From: Clostridiales bacterium
Lineage (GTDB): Bacteria; Bacillota; Dethiobacteria; Dethiobacterales; Dethiobacteraceae
Reading direction: 5' to 3'
DNA: 64,000 nt
Assembly (NCBI GenBank): GCA_018335855.1
Contig: JAGXRM010000007.1
Span: 62,001-126,000, forward strand
Below, piece by piece: positions 36,843 through 44,924 of the stretch; the stretch's first letter is position 1; each line of letters opens with the position of its first letter. The notes beneath the pieces were generated by a model. The model was not told where the DNA came from. It searched no databases and saw only the letters and a program-made list of their open reading frames with translations. The position numbers and the translations under genes were made by a program.

Positions 36843-37506
36843 AATGGATTTTATGGAACTTCTGCGGGAAACGCAGAACGAAGTTGCCGGTTTATGTGAT
36901 AATCCGTATTACAAGACCGCCTATCAAAAAGATGAGTTTCGTTACTGGGATAAAGTAGCACAATGGCTCTGGGAATTGGCAGAACGAAAGGTTCTCCATT
37001 GCTTCGACATCGGCTGTGCTTACGGTACACTCGCCTTGTATGTAAAAAAACTATTTAAATGCGAGATCTATTGCACGGATTACGTTGATTTATATATGAG
37101 TAATCGCATGGTCACAACATACAATTTCCATTATCAAGTCAGTAATATCGAACTGGATCCATTTCCTTTTAAAAAAATGCCTTGCTTTGATCTAATTCTT
37201 TTTACCGAAGTTTTGGAGCACCTGAATTTCCACCCGGAGCCCACCCTGGCACGGATTCATGATTTACTGACGGATGAAGGAGTTTTGTTATTAAGTACAC
37301 CGGATGCTGAAGTATATGGCCGCGTTGACCGGTATCAGCAGTTCGATGAAATTCCATACCCCAAAAAGGGGTTACCGGTTATCGATGACCATATTTATGT
37401 TTATCATGAAAATGAATTGCGAGAGCTGTTTAAAAGGGTGGGCCTGCAAATTATATGTTTCGAAAAAAATTCCTATGGGCACTTTAATGTGATGCTCAAA
37501 AAATAA
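36835..37506 (+). CDS. Class I SAM-dependent methyltransferase
   Basis: A 223-residue Rossmann methyltransferase: motif I CFDIGCAYGTLALYVKKLF, acidic post-I YCTDYVD, motif IV FDLILFTEVLEHLNFHPEP, typical of small-molecule or sugar O-methyltransferases encoded in glycan loci. GTG start overlaps the GT-D stop by eight bases. Probably modifies a sugar made or transferred by the flanking glycosyltransferases; this is inference from context. Confidence 0.78.
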   Translation: MSKMDFMELLRETQNEVAGLCDNPYYKTAYQKDEFRYWDKVAQWLWELAERKVLHCFDIGCAYGTLALYVKKLFKCEIYCTDYVDLYMSNRMVTTYNFHYQVSNIELDPFPFKKMPCFDLILFTEVLEHLNFHPEPTLARIHDLLTDEGVLLLSTPDAEVYGRVDRYQQFDEIPYPKKGLPVIDDHIYVYHENELRELFKRVGLQIICFEKNSYGHFNVMLKK

Positions 37507-37522
37507 ACCGGAGGTGTGGACT

Positions 37523-39088
37523 CTGCAAAAGGTTTTAGCGTATGCCGATAATGTCACGGAAATGGGCAATTCCAACATCCGGTTTCCGCTATTTCCAAGG
37601 AATAGGGCAAAGCATGTTCTTTTCAGTTTTTCAGATATGGTAGCGATGCAGCCAACAAGCAACCAGCAATATATTTTTAGATTGTTTATCATAAAAAACA
37701 AAAGCGCCCGTAAAGAAAGAAAAGTGACGTTATCTTCATTGGAAACAGGCTATGATCCGGAATTGCAAGCAATACCCCAACTTGTGCCGGTGTCGGAATC
37801 AACAGTACGGGGCGACGGCTGTTTCTTGCAACTGAATATAACAGCGTTTGTAAAGCAATATAACAGGCTTCCTAAAAAGTTAGTAGTGACCTATACAGGA
37901 CCCACAATCGATTTTTGGCCAAACGATTCCAGATATTCTTATTTTGCGCCACGGATAGAAATCGCCGTGTCAGTGAGTAGACAGGCAACCAATCGAACAC
38001 AGGCTGAATTGCTTGCAATTCTAAGAAAAAAAGACTATAAAGACGTGATCATCTACCCCCCTACGATTGAGTGGAATGTCCCACTCTTTCAACGGCCCCA
38101 GCAACTGATGAAGTTTTTTGCGAACCAGAACTATCTGTGCATATATGTGACTGCAAACCATCAGCATGATGATTACCCCCTTGGATTTACTAGAGTTAAT
38201 GATAACCTCTATATTGCTTATACCAGTATGGACACGTTTTCGGTTATTCCTGACCCTATTGTCATTCTAAGTTGGGCCATGAATATCAGCTACCTGCAAG
38301 CATTGGACAATTATTTCTTAGTGTATGACTATATTGATGATATCAGTATCTTTCATTTATACGATCAAAGGATGGAAGCAGCCCACAGATATTTACTGCG
38401 AAATGCTGACTTGGTGGTAGCAACCGCAGAACGACTATTCAAAAAAGCAAAAAAACTGCGCCCGGATACCATTCTTTGCCCAAACGGCGTTGATTTTTCA
38501 CTGTTTTCCTGCGCTGACAGCCAATCGGTAATCCCAAGTGAACTTAACGATATTTTGGCCACAGGGAAAAAGATTGTTGGATATTATGGAGCGTTAGCTG
38601 AATGGGTTGATTATAATTTAATTCGATTCCTGGTGGAAAAAAGGCCAGACCTGCAAATTGTCCTCATCGGCATAGACTATGATGGCAGTCTGTACAGATC
38701 GGGAGTTACCCAGTTAGAAAATGTGGCATTTTTGGGTCATAAGTTATATAGCCAGTTGCCAAACTACCTGGCTTGTTTTGATGTGGCCATTATTCCTTTT
38801 CGTATTAATGAAATTACTCTAGGCACAAACCCCATAAAAATGTATGAATATATGTGCGCCGGAAAACCGGTGGTAACAACCAATATACCGGAATGTGTCA
38901 AAGCGCCAGGCGTATTGGTCGGAAAGAATAAAAAGCACTTTGTCAGTATGATTGATAAAGCGCTAGAGATACAAAACGACACAAATTACGTGCAGAAATT
39001 AATTTCCTTTGCAAGAGAAAATACTTGGGACTCTAGGGTTAAAGTCATCAGCCGCCTCATTGAAAAGAAACGGCGAAGTCACCGGTAA
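37523..39088 (+). CDS. GT4 glycosyltransferase with an extra N-terminal domain
   Basis: A 521-residue protein. The first 150 or so residues (IRFPLFPRNRAKHVLFSFSD, QLNITAFVKQYNRLPKKLVV) form a beta-rich domain I do not recognise. The rest is a GT-B fold retaining glycosyltransferase: WNVPLFQRPQQLMKFF, CPNGVDFSLF, IVGYYGALAEWVD and the donor-site NPIKMYEYMCAGKPVVTT. GGAGGT overlaps the GTG at 37514, while CTG 37523 is seven bases beyond it, so a CTG start is proposed. Third gene of the cassette. Confidence 0.78.
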   Translation: MQKVLAYADNVTEMGNSNIRFPLFPRNRAKHVLFSFSDMVAMQPTSNQQYIFRLFIIKNKSARKERKVTLSSLETGYDPELQAIPQLVPVSESTVRGDGCFLQLNITAFVKQYNRLPKKLVVTYTGPTIDFWPNDSRYSYFAPRIEIAVSVSRQATNRTQAELLAILRKKDYKDVIIYPPTIEWNVPLFQRPQQLMKFFANQNYLCIYVTANHQHDDYPLGFTRVNDNLYIAYTSMDTFSVIPDPIVILSWAMNISYLQALDNYFLVYDYIDDISIFHLYDQRMEAAHRYLLRNADLVVATAERLFKKAKKLRPDTILCPNGVDFSLFSCADSQSVIPSELNDILATGKKIVGYYGALAEWVDYNLIRFLVEKRPDLQIVLIGIDYDGSLYRSGVTQLENVAFLGHKLYSQLPNYLACFDVAIIPFRINEITLGTNPIKMYEYMCAGKPVVTTNIPECVKAPGVLVGKNKKHFVSMIDKALEIQNDTNYVQKLISFARENTWDSRVKVISRLIEKKRRSHR

Positions 39089-39150
39089 ATTTTATGTAAT
39101 CATGGAGTCGATGAAAATGCACGATACTCTTCGGACAATTATATCCACGC

Positions 39151-39186
39151 GATGAACAAAGAGGGTCGCTCTTTTACATGTTCATC
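39151..39186. terminator. Bidirectional terminator-like hairpin between convergent genes
   Basis: GATGAACA/TGTTCATC outer arms and an inner AAGAG/CTCTT pair, covering the stop of the minus-strand gene. Lies between the GT4 gene and the convergent GT-D-like gene. Confidence 0.5.
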
Positions 39187-39953
39187 AGTTTATCCAGGCC
39201 TATATATCTGTCTAAATACCCGGCCATTTCAATTTTCCCTGTAATCAGGCTTTCCATCGCCTGGCCGAGATCAAAGGCAACCTTGCCAAGGTGTACAGCG
39301 ATGTAAGGGGCAAGAATCACAGCATTTATCCCGGCGGCCAGCAGGCATAAATCAAAGTCAACTGCTGTAATTTCCTCTTTGACCCTGGGGATGTCTTCAA
39401 ATTCTTCAATTGTTACAGTCCCCGTCACTTCGAATCTGAGTTCGCGTTTAAGATTTTTTTCCATGGCTGCTTTTACTTCGTCCGCATAACTGCATACCAG
39501 GAGGATTTTTTTCCCAGCAAGCAATTCTTTGAATTTTGCAGGTTGAGAAAACATGATCACTCTTCTGATGTTGGCTTCAAAGATATATCTTGGATTGATG
39601 TTGTAATAAGAAAAGACTTTTTCAGTAAGTTCGCCTGGATAACTGCTCGTTATATCTTTTATCGTCATATTGTAACCTACTGCATTCGCATTGGCTAAGG
39701 CAGATACAGCCATATTCCTGGCCTCTGTATTGGGGAATCTTATTCCGCGGTGATCAAATCCTCTTTTTAGTCCCTGAGCAGCAACATAAGCTTCTTTATG
39801 TCCCATAAATTCATCTTCTTTAAGGATGGTATACTGGGCTAAAACGAAAGATTCGGTCACCCCTACTGACACCACTGAGAAAGGTGTTTTTTTGGCAAGC
39901 GCAGTGACGAGCTGATTCAGCAGTCCTGCACTGTTTAGAATCTCAGGCTTCAT
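39174..39953 (-). CDS. Divergent GT-D-like protein lacking the acidic triplet
   Basis: A 259-residue relative of the GT-D protein at 36093. The same frame of motifs is present: FSVVSVGVTESFVLAQ aligns with YSLVRIGDGENVVLSQ, and FDLCLLAAGINAVILAP with the partner's FDVCLASCGVNAVI, then GKVAFDLGQAMESL. Two residues of the D-G-E triplet are replaced (V-T-E), so the usual catalysis is unlikely. ATG 39953 is preferred because AGGAG lies nine bases upstream. It may be a regulatory or sugar-binding paralogue. Confidence 0.6.
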   Translation of the reverse strand: MKPEILNSAGLLNQLVTALAKKTPFSVVSVGVTESFVLAQYTILKEDEFMGHKEAYVAAQGLKRGFDHRGIRFPNTEARNMAVSALANANAVGYNMTIKDITSSYPGELTEKVFSYYNINPRYIFEANIRRVIMFSQPAKFKELLAGKKILLVCSYADEVKAAMEKNLKRELRFEVTGTVTIEEFEDIPRVKEEITAVDFDLCLLAAGINAVILAPYIAVHLGKVAFDLGQAMESLITGKIEMAGYLDRYIGLDKLMNM

Positions 39954-39998
39954 GTCAATCATCTCCTGATAACAGTATATATTTATTTGGCTGCAGGG

Positions 39999-40142
39999 GT
40001 GTGCGTTGATGCCAGCGTAATCTTATTTTTTGTTCAATATGTCCGTAACTCCTTTCCTAAATTTTCTCCCGTTCACTGGGCGGTTATTTTTGTTCTTGCC
40101 TGTGTGGCGGTGCTGACTGTGTTTATCTTTGGACTGGGATAA
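39999..40142 (+). CDS. Possible small membrane protein
   Basis: Open frame of 47 residues from GTG 39999, with a hydrophobic segment WAVIFVLACVAVLTVFIF at its end. An in-frame TTG at 39987 is also possible. The sequence has a real membrane-helix character but no convincing ribosome binding site, and its 5' side runs antisense into the GT-D-like gene's leader. It may be the remnant of a longer membrane protein. Confidence 0.3.
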   Translation: MCVDASVILFFVQYVRNSFPKFSPVHWAVIFVLACVAVLTVFIFGLG

Positions 40143-40188
40143 AGCACCCGTACAGATAGCCACTATTATTCTGGGTGATGATCCTATT

Positions 40189-40641
40189 ATGTCGAAGAGC
40201 AGTGTCCGGGTCGTCGATTTTGAAGACGTGACACAATCGATAATTACGAAAGTTCCGGATGGCGTTGCGGGGCTTAACTGGCTGAATCTAATCGCTGTGA
40301 ACAACGAATATTATGGTGGGGAAGGCTACATCAACAACACAGTATCAGGCAAATATGTTGCATATAATACGTCAGGCTACCCGGTCACAATCTCACACGA
40401 GGATGGTTTTGACTTCTATGGTGCTTATTTTGGTGTTGCCTGGCAGAATGCAGAAGGCGAGATTCTGGAGATTCGTGCGTGGCGAAACGATCAACTGGTA
40501 GCGGAAGAAGAATACGAGCTGTCAGCACTTGGCCCGTTCTGGTTCGATGCCGGCTATTACAATATTACCCGATTGGAGCTTTCGACGCGCTATTATTGGC
40601 AGTTCGTTGTGGACGATATTTCCGTCGGTCTCCGGCATTAA
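40189..40641 (+). CDS. Beta-rich protein resembling exported PEP-CTERM-type domains
   Basis: A 150-residue product (ATG 40189; the frame opens further up at TTG 40129). The pattern VVDFEDV, GLNWLNLIAV, YVAYNTSGYPVTI, FDFYGAYFGVAW and FVVDDISVG matches a domain of extracellular proteins in other phyla. No signal peptide, membrane segment or sorting motif is visible here, so the 5' end may be missing. The stop codon lies within a long hairpin. Confidence 0.5.
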   Translation: MSKSSVRVVDFEDVTQSIITKVPDGVAGLNWLNLIAVNNEYYGGEGYINNTVSGKYVAYNTSGYPVTISHEDGFDFYGAYFGVAWQNAEGEILEIRAWRNDQLVAEEEYELSALGPFWFDAGYYNITRLELSTRYYWQFVVDDISVGLRH

Positions 40642-40684
40642 TGAAAGAATGACCACCCTTCGGTGGTCATTCTTTCATTAATGC
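40635..40684. terminator. Perfect 23-bp hairpin at the end of the beta-rich gene
   Basis: Arms 40635-40657 and 40662-40684 are exact complements around CTTC. It contains the upstream gene's stop codon. The T run is poor, so it may protect or process mRNA rather than terminate. From here to 40927 I see no gene. Confidence 0.6.
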
Positions 40685-40927
40685 AATCTTCAAGATTCAT
40701 TCTAAGCTTCGGAGGAGCAGGCTGTTTTCTCTATGCAATATTCTTTTGTGCTAATCATGTCTCCACTCCTCTCCTGCAAAGTGGGGAGAGTGACAGGTGC
40801 CGGAAAACTTGTATAAAACCAATCGGGAAAGAAATAAATAATTATGTGTAGTTTAAGTGTAGCTGATTTTCACGGGTTTAGAAATAGACCCATAGTCCCG
40901 CTTTATTAGGCCCAGAGCACTTTTTTA

Positions 40928-40965
40928 AATAAAAACAACAGCCTAAGCGGTTGCCCAGGCTGTTG
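40928..40965 (-). terminator. Intrinsic terminator of the small minus-strand gene
   Basis: On the minus strand CAACAGCCT and AGGCTGTTG pair, followed by TTTTTATTT. Confidence 0.7.
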
Positions 40966-40980
40966 CTGCATGGAGATGAA

Positions 40981-41154
40981 CTAAGAGTGTTGCCGGACTG
41001 TGGGCCTTAACATGTCTAACAGACCTAATGCCACGTGGGCAAGACCGAATCCTGTTACCACTGCACCGAGCCTGCCGCGCATCACTCGGCCGACTCCCGT
41101 AACAACTGCACCAACACCGGCGACGGTCATACTTGTTACACTGCTTTTAGCCAA
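40981..41154 (-). CDS. Small hydrophobic protein, unknown
   Basis: A 57-residue product rich in glycine, alanine and valine: SVTSMTVAGVGAVVTGVGRV, then GAVVTGFGLAHVALGLLDML. It could span the membrane twice. GGGAGG overlaps the GTG at 41166, and a TTG at 41154 is better spaced. A good terminator follows directly, supporting a real gene. I do not recognise the family. Confidence 0.5.
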   Translation of the reverse strand: MAKSSVTSMTVAGVGAVVTGVGRVMRGRLGAVVTGFGLAHVALGLLDMLRPTVRQHS

Positions 41155-41204
41155 GTGAACGTCCACCTCCCAATACTCCCTCAGCGCAGGAACTTGTTTC
41201 CCAA

Positions 41205-41402
41205 ATGGAGCAGTCCCAGCGGAAAATCCATGAGGCGCAGTCCCAAGGGCAGCAGGTTAGTGACGATATTCAACAGTTGCAGTTACTCCAGCAGAAAGCA
41301 ATGAATAATGAAACACTGAATGGGTTTTTCAAAGCGCAGGAGGAATTTTCAAAAGTGATGGAGAAGGCCAACCAGATTATTACCAGGGAATTGTTTAGCT
41401 AA
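41205..41402 (+). CDS. Small coiled-coil protein, YlbF/YmcA-like
   Basis: A 65-residue, glutamine-rich helical protein (HEAQSQGQQVSDDIQQLQLL, FFKAQEEFSKVMEKANQIIT) reminiscent of the YlbF/YmcA group. The reading frame continues upstream without a standard start (AQELVSQ precedes the ATG), so the true start may be non-standard. A perfect 14-bp terminator follows immediately. Divergent from the small minus-strand gene. Confidence 0.5.
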   Translation: MEQSQRKIHEAQSQGQQVSDDIQQLQLLQQKAMNNETLNGFFKAQEEFSKVMEKANQIITRELFS

Positions 41403-41403
41403 T

Positions 41404-41440
41404 AAAAGCCTGTACACACACCAGTGTACAGGCTTTTTCT
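41404..41440 (+). terminator. Intrinsic terminator
   Basis: AAAAGCCTGTACAC (41404-41417) pairs exactly with 41424-41437, followed by TT. Confidence 0.8.
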
Positions 41441-41550
41441 CGGAGGCAAGGAAATTATAACTGTAAAGTTAGCTTAAAGTTTTGATTTTACTGCGGAAAG
41501 GCAGAGAATACGCTATAATGAATGTTATATGAGTTGACGGAGGGATGGCA

Positions 41551-42993
41551 TTGGGTTTGGAGAGCGGGATTCATCTTCTGGAGCAAAAAGAACTTCGGAT
41601 TGAGCGTATAAAATGGATTTTTCTCCTGCTTTTGGCAGTGTTGTTATTCGGCCCCTTTACTACATTGATGCCTGTGCCGGAGTTGAGTGGGAAGGGACAC
41701 TGGGCGTTGGCCAGTATATTTATTACACTGGCAGCCTGGATTGTCCATCCCGAGCGGTTGCCAAGGGGTGTGGCCGGCGTTCTGATGATGGGACTATTGC
41801 TTGCCGGAAGGCTTGCATATGGCGATGTTTTCTATGGTTTTACCACGTCCGCTGTCTGGATTATTATCCCGGCCTTTCTGTTTGGCCATGTTATCCGGGA
41901 AACAGGCCTGGGAAGCTATATAACCAAACGGATGCTAAGCCGTTTCGGGGGCAGTATTGTAGGAACGGCTGTGGCACTGATGATTACGGGAATCATCTTT
42001 TCTGTCCTGACGCCGTCTACCACCGTACGCATTGCGATTGTTATGCCAATTGTGCTTAGTGTGGTCAAATCATTAGATCTGAAAAAGTGTTCGCGGGAAG
42101 CGGCGTTTATCACGCTGATTGCCTATACAGCGATTTTGATCCCGGGCAACGGTTGGCTGACTGGTAGCCTTGTGGGCCCTACCAGTCTGGGGCTTTTGCC
42201 AACTGCTGTACAGGCTGAATTAGATTGGATGACTTATTCGCGGGCGCTGATCTTGCCCTGGGGGCTTATCTCTGTATTACTTTTTTCGTACCTGTTTCTG
42301 GTTTTCAGGCCTCATCAATGCTCACTGCCAATGGCAGACACTTCCCGTGAAACCAAGCCTCTCTCGCTGACAAAAAAACAACAAACTACGGCTCTTGTCT
42401 TGTCGATTTGTTTTCTTGGCTACCTAACCACGCCGTTGCATGAGTTGGAAGCAGCTACAATTACAGCGTTTGCCCTTTTTTTGCTTTTTGCTTTTGGCAT
42501 CCTAAATACCAAAGCGATTTCTGAGGGCGTTAATTGGGAAGTGGTCTTGTTTTTTGGCTCCATCATGTCCATAACCAGAGTATTGGAAACGGTGGGCGTT
42601 TCCGCTATTCTCGGCGAGTATTTATCTCCGCTGGTGATGCACTTTTCCGGAAATGTCACATTGTTTGTTTATGTGATGATTGCATTGACGCTGGCTATCC
42701 GGTTTGTGGATGTAGCCTGGGGGATGCCCACAGTGGCGGTAATGTTTTCTTTTGCCCCGGCCCTGTACGCTGCCGGGATTCATCCTGTGGTCTTGTGCTT
42801 TTTAAACGGTGTGATTCAATATTTTACATTTCTGAATTACATGTCACCGTTCGCCATCATGTCAGGGGACATCCTGGAACACCAGGGATGGAATGAGCGA
42901 CACCTTGTTATTTACGGCATGGGCTATCTTCTCTGCGTGGCATTAAGTGTTGTGCCCACAATCTGGTATTGGAAGCAATTGGGTTTGCTGTAA
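41551..42993 (+). CDS. SLC13/DASS-family anion transporter
   Basis: A 480-residue carrier with about 11-12 membrane segments. Two inverted-repeat halves are visible: TPSTTVRIAIVMPIVLS in the first (the T-P-S-T-T replaces the usual S-N-T of DASS carriers) and VDVAWGMPTVAVMFSFAPAL in the second. Related proteins move dicarboxylates or sulfate with sodium. GGAGGG overlaps the ATG at 41545, so TTG 41551 is preferred. It has no cotranscribed neighbour. Confidence 0.78.
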   Translation: MGLESGIHLLEQKELRIERIKWIFLLLLAVLLFGPFTTLMPVPELSGKGHWALASIFITLAAWIVHPERLPRGVAGVLMMGLLLAGRLAYGDVFYGFTTSAVWIIIPAFLFGHVIRETGLGSYITKRMLSRFGGSIVGTAVALMITGIIFSVLTPSTTVRIAIVMPIVLSVVKSLDLKKCSREAAFITLIAYTAILIPGNGWLTGSLVGPTSLGLLPTAVQAELDWMTYSRALILPWGLISVLLFSYLFLVFRPHQCSLPMADTSRETKPLSLTKKQQTTALVLSICFLGYLTTPLHELEAATITAFALFLLFAFGILNTKAISEGVNWEVVLFFGSIMSITRVLETVGVSAILGEYLSPLVMHFSGNVTLFVYVMIALTLAIRFVDVAWGMPTVAVMFSFAPALYAAGIHPVVLCFLNGVIQYFTFLNYMSPFAIMSGDILEHQGWNERHLVIYGMGYLLCVALSVVPTIWYWKQLGLL

Positions 42994-43121
42994 TTGCTAA
43001 CACTACAATGACTTTTGCAGAGCTTTTTATATATTACTTCATTCATAAAAAATATGACAATGCTGTCAGAAATGGCAGGCTTTGCTTTTTCAACGGTGGG
43101 TCGTAATTTAGGCTTTGAAGG

Positions 43122-43427
43122 TTATTTCATGATTTTTTCAAGATTCATCTTGGCATATATAATTCTGTGTATTTCTACTTCGCATTCATGTACTGCATAG
43201 AAAACCAGATAATTTTTAACCGGCATTAATCTGTACACAGTCTCAATGTGCTGCGTAGTTTGATACACCCTGCAAGAGTAGGGGAACTGCCCAAGCTTTA
43301 ATATTGAATCATCAAGTGCATCAACTAAATCAATTGCTGCTTTAGGTGCTTTAAGGACATCGGTAATATAATCTGTAATCTCCCTTAAATCATTTAATGC
43401 AAGTGGTAAATATACAACTTTATACAT
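43122..43427 (-). CDS. RelE/ParE-family toxin
   Basis: A 101-residue toxin of a type II system: YKVVYLPLALNDLREITDYI, then FPYSCRVY and VKNYLVFYAVHECEVEIHRIIY, the typical ParE/RelE core strands. RelE members cleave ribosome-bound mRNA, ParE members poison gyrase; which applies here cannot be told. ATG 43427 overlaps the antitoxin stop; an ATG at 43436 is also in frame. The pair is on the minus strand, antitoxin first. Confidence 0.85.
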   Translation of the reverse strand: MYKVVYLPLALNDLREITDYITDVLKAPKAAIDLVDALDDSILKLGQFPYSCRVYQTTQHIETVYRLMPVKNYLVFYAVHECEVEIHRIIYAKMNLEKIMK

Positions 43428-43707
43428 TATCAGCATCCAGCTTGTGGGCAAGTCTTTTCCTTAAATCAGTAAACACTTCTTTATGAGTATATCGTTTATC
43501 AGTGGACTTTGCTTCCAGCTCTGCTTCTTTAAGTTTAAAATAAACTTCACTCTCGAATAACTTTTGTTCATAGGCTTCAATGCTCATTACGACCATGTCG
43601 CCGTAACCGTTCTTTGTTAGAAACACGGGTTCTGCTGTTTCATGCACTAGTTTTGAAATATCGGCAAAGTTATTACGCAAATCTGAGACGGGCCTGATAT
43701 GCGGCAT
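43420..43707 (-). CDS. Phd/YefM-family antitoxin
   Basis: A 95-residue antitoxin with the Phd/YefM fold: PVSDLRNNFADISKLVHETA and PVFLTKNGYGDMVVMSIEAYE form the DNA-binding N-terminal domain; the charged C-terminal part wraps the toxin. AGAGGTG precedes the ATG. It overlaps the toxin gene and should repress its own promoter. Confidence 0.88.
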   Translation of the reverse strand: MPHIRPVSDLRNNFADISKLVHETAEPVFLTKNGYGDMVVMSIEAYEQKLFESEVYFKLKEAELEAKSTDKRYTHKEVFTDLRKRLAHKLDADNV

Positions 43708-43730
43708 GCGCTCACCTCTTTTTTATCATA

Positions 43731-43759
43731 ATATTATCATGGTATGGCTAATAATGCAA
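43731..43759 (-). promoter_or_regulatory. Candidate promoter of the YefM-RelE pair
   Basis: On the minus strand TTGCAT (43759-43754), 17-base spacer, TAATAT (43736-43731), 24 bases before the antitoxin start. AT-rich inverted sequences overlap it. Confidence 0.45.
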
Positions 43760-43883
43760 TGCATGGGATCAGCAAGCCAGATCTCCAATATCCAGTATAA
43801 TGACGAAAATATTATTGTAAAAATCTTGCTTTTAGCCTACAATAATAATATCGATGATTAATTTGTAAAGCGTGGTGTAATTA

Positions 43884-44075
43884 ATGAGTGAGGTTAAAAT
43901 CAGCAGTAAATTTCAAATTGTCATTCCTAAAGGTGTCCGGCAACAACTCAATCTTAAGGCAGGACAAAAAATGCAGTTGATTACGAAAGGAAAATTAATT
44001 ACCTTAGTTCCCATTTATCCGTTTGGAACAATGCGTGGAACATTAAAAGGGATGGATATATCAAAACTACAATAA
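43884..44075 (+). CDS. Lone AbrB/MazE-type DNA-binding protein
   Basis: A 63-residue swapped-hairpin protein (KISSKFQIVIPKGVRQQLNL, GQKMQLITKGKLITLVP), the DNA-binding half of AbrB/MazE/VapB antitoxins. No toxin follows: a terminator comes directly after it. It may be an antitoxin that lost its toxin, or a solitary regulator. Confidence 0.8.
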   Translation: MSEVKISSKFQIVIPKGVRQQLNLKAGQKMQLITKGKLITLVPIYPFGTMRGTLKGMDISKLQ

Positions 44076-44082
44076 GTACACG

Positions 44083-44117
44083 AAAAACGGCCCAGGCACC
44101 GCCTGATCCGTTTTTTT
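44083..44117 (+). terminator. Intrinsic terminator after the AbrB-type gene
   Basis: AAAAACGG-CC-CAGGC pairs with GCCTG-AT-CCGTTTTT, followed by more T. Confidence 0.75.
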
Positions 44118-44122
44118 GAAGA

Positions 44123-44275
44123 TTAGAGAATATTATAAATGATCCTGTGTATTTCGACTTCGTTTCCTTTAACAACATAGAAAACCAGGTAGTTTTTTAC
44201 CGGGAAAAACCTGTATTCAGTTTCAAGGGGTTGTACAGACGGATATAATCTGTGTGAGTAAGGAAATTTGTTCAA
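44123..44275 (-). pseudogene. C-terminal fragment of a RelE/ParE toxin
   Basis: On the minus strand about 50 codons read FPYSHRLYPSVQPLETEYRF, then PVKNYLVFYVVKGNEVEIHR and a stop, closely matching the C-terminal half of the intact toxin at 43122-43427. The N-terminal half is absent: the frame meets stops just upstream (about 44303). It is a decayed second copy of that toxin. From 44303 to 44450 I see no gene. Confidence 0.8.
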
Positions 44276-44452
44276 GAACAACAACCACTGCCAGGCAGGA
44301 AGTCATCATACAGGTACTTTTCATTAGCTTCCTTATTCTATAATAGAGTGTTTGTATCCAAAAAAAGTTCCGGCAGCAACAAGCTGTATTTTTACTATTT
44401 TGAAGTAAGTAAGTAGACAATTAAACGAAAAGAAACTAAACAGAATAAGTAC

Positions 44453-44481
44453 TTCACATTAAATCTAAACAATGATATAAT
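44453..44481 (+). promoter_or_regulatory. Promoter of the AbrB-RelE pair
   Basis: TTCACA (44453-44458), 17-base spacer, TATAAT (44476-44481), 56 bases before the antitoxin start. Confidence 0.6.
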
Positions 44482-44537
44482 GTAAAAAAGTAAAGAAATA
44501 AGGAAGTAAAGAATAATTTCTAAAAAGTAGGGATACA

Positions 44538-44924
44538 ATGTTACTAGAAGGAACAAAAAGGACTGGTGCCATGAGCAGGCGAGCAAGGCGGGAAAAACGT
44601 AATATTTCATCAAAAGGGCAAGTAACTATCCCTCGGGTATTTATTGATGAATTAGGGTTTGAGGGTGAAGTCGAGTTTATAAAAAGAGGCAATGAGCTAG
44701 TTTTACGCCCAGTTCGTGCGGAAATGGATTTTTCACAAGAAATACTAAATGACCTTGTTGCGCAAGGTTTATCAGGCCAGGAACTGTTGGCTGAGTTTGC
44801 GGCAATAAAAAATAATATACGCCCTGCAGCTGAACAGATGCTGGAGGACGCAAAATCATTTGCCAAAAGACGTAAAAAAACCGGAGATAAAGAAACTGAA
44901 GAGATTTTCGGAGTTCTTGACTGA
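44538..44924 (+). CDS. AbrB-type antitoxin
   Basis: A 128-residue protein: a basic start, then a swapped-hairpin DNA-binding domain (RNISSKGQVTIPRVFIDELG) and a helical C-terminal half (FSQEILNDLVAQGLSGQELL, KSFAKRRKKTGDKE) that would bind the toxin. Start could also be ATG 44571. The stop overlaps the toxin start by one base (TGATG). AbrB-type antitoxins usually pair with MazF or PIN toxins; here the partner is RelE-like. Confidence 0.8.
   Translation: MLLEGTKRTGAMSRRARREKRNISSKGQVTIPRVFIDELGFEGEVEFIKRGNELVLRPVRAEMDFSQEILNDLVAQGLSGQELLAEFAAIKNNIRPAAEQMLEDAKSFAKRRKKTGDKETEEIFGVLD

Noticed and set aside
40023-40304. Minus-strand frame antisense to the beta-rich gene
   Set aside because: It reads opposite to a better supported frame and shows no recognisable domain or start signal.
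40663-40851. Plus-strand open frame of 62 codons after the long hairpin
   Set aside because: It starts within the hairpin, has no ribosome binding site and its composition is not protein-like.
44223-44420. Minus-strand open frame of 65 codons
   Set aside because: It overlaps the toxin fragment in another frame, has no ribosome binding site and no protein-like pattern.
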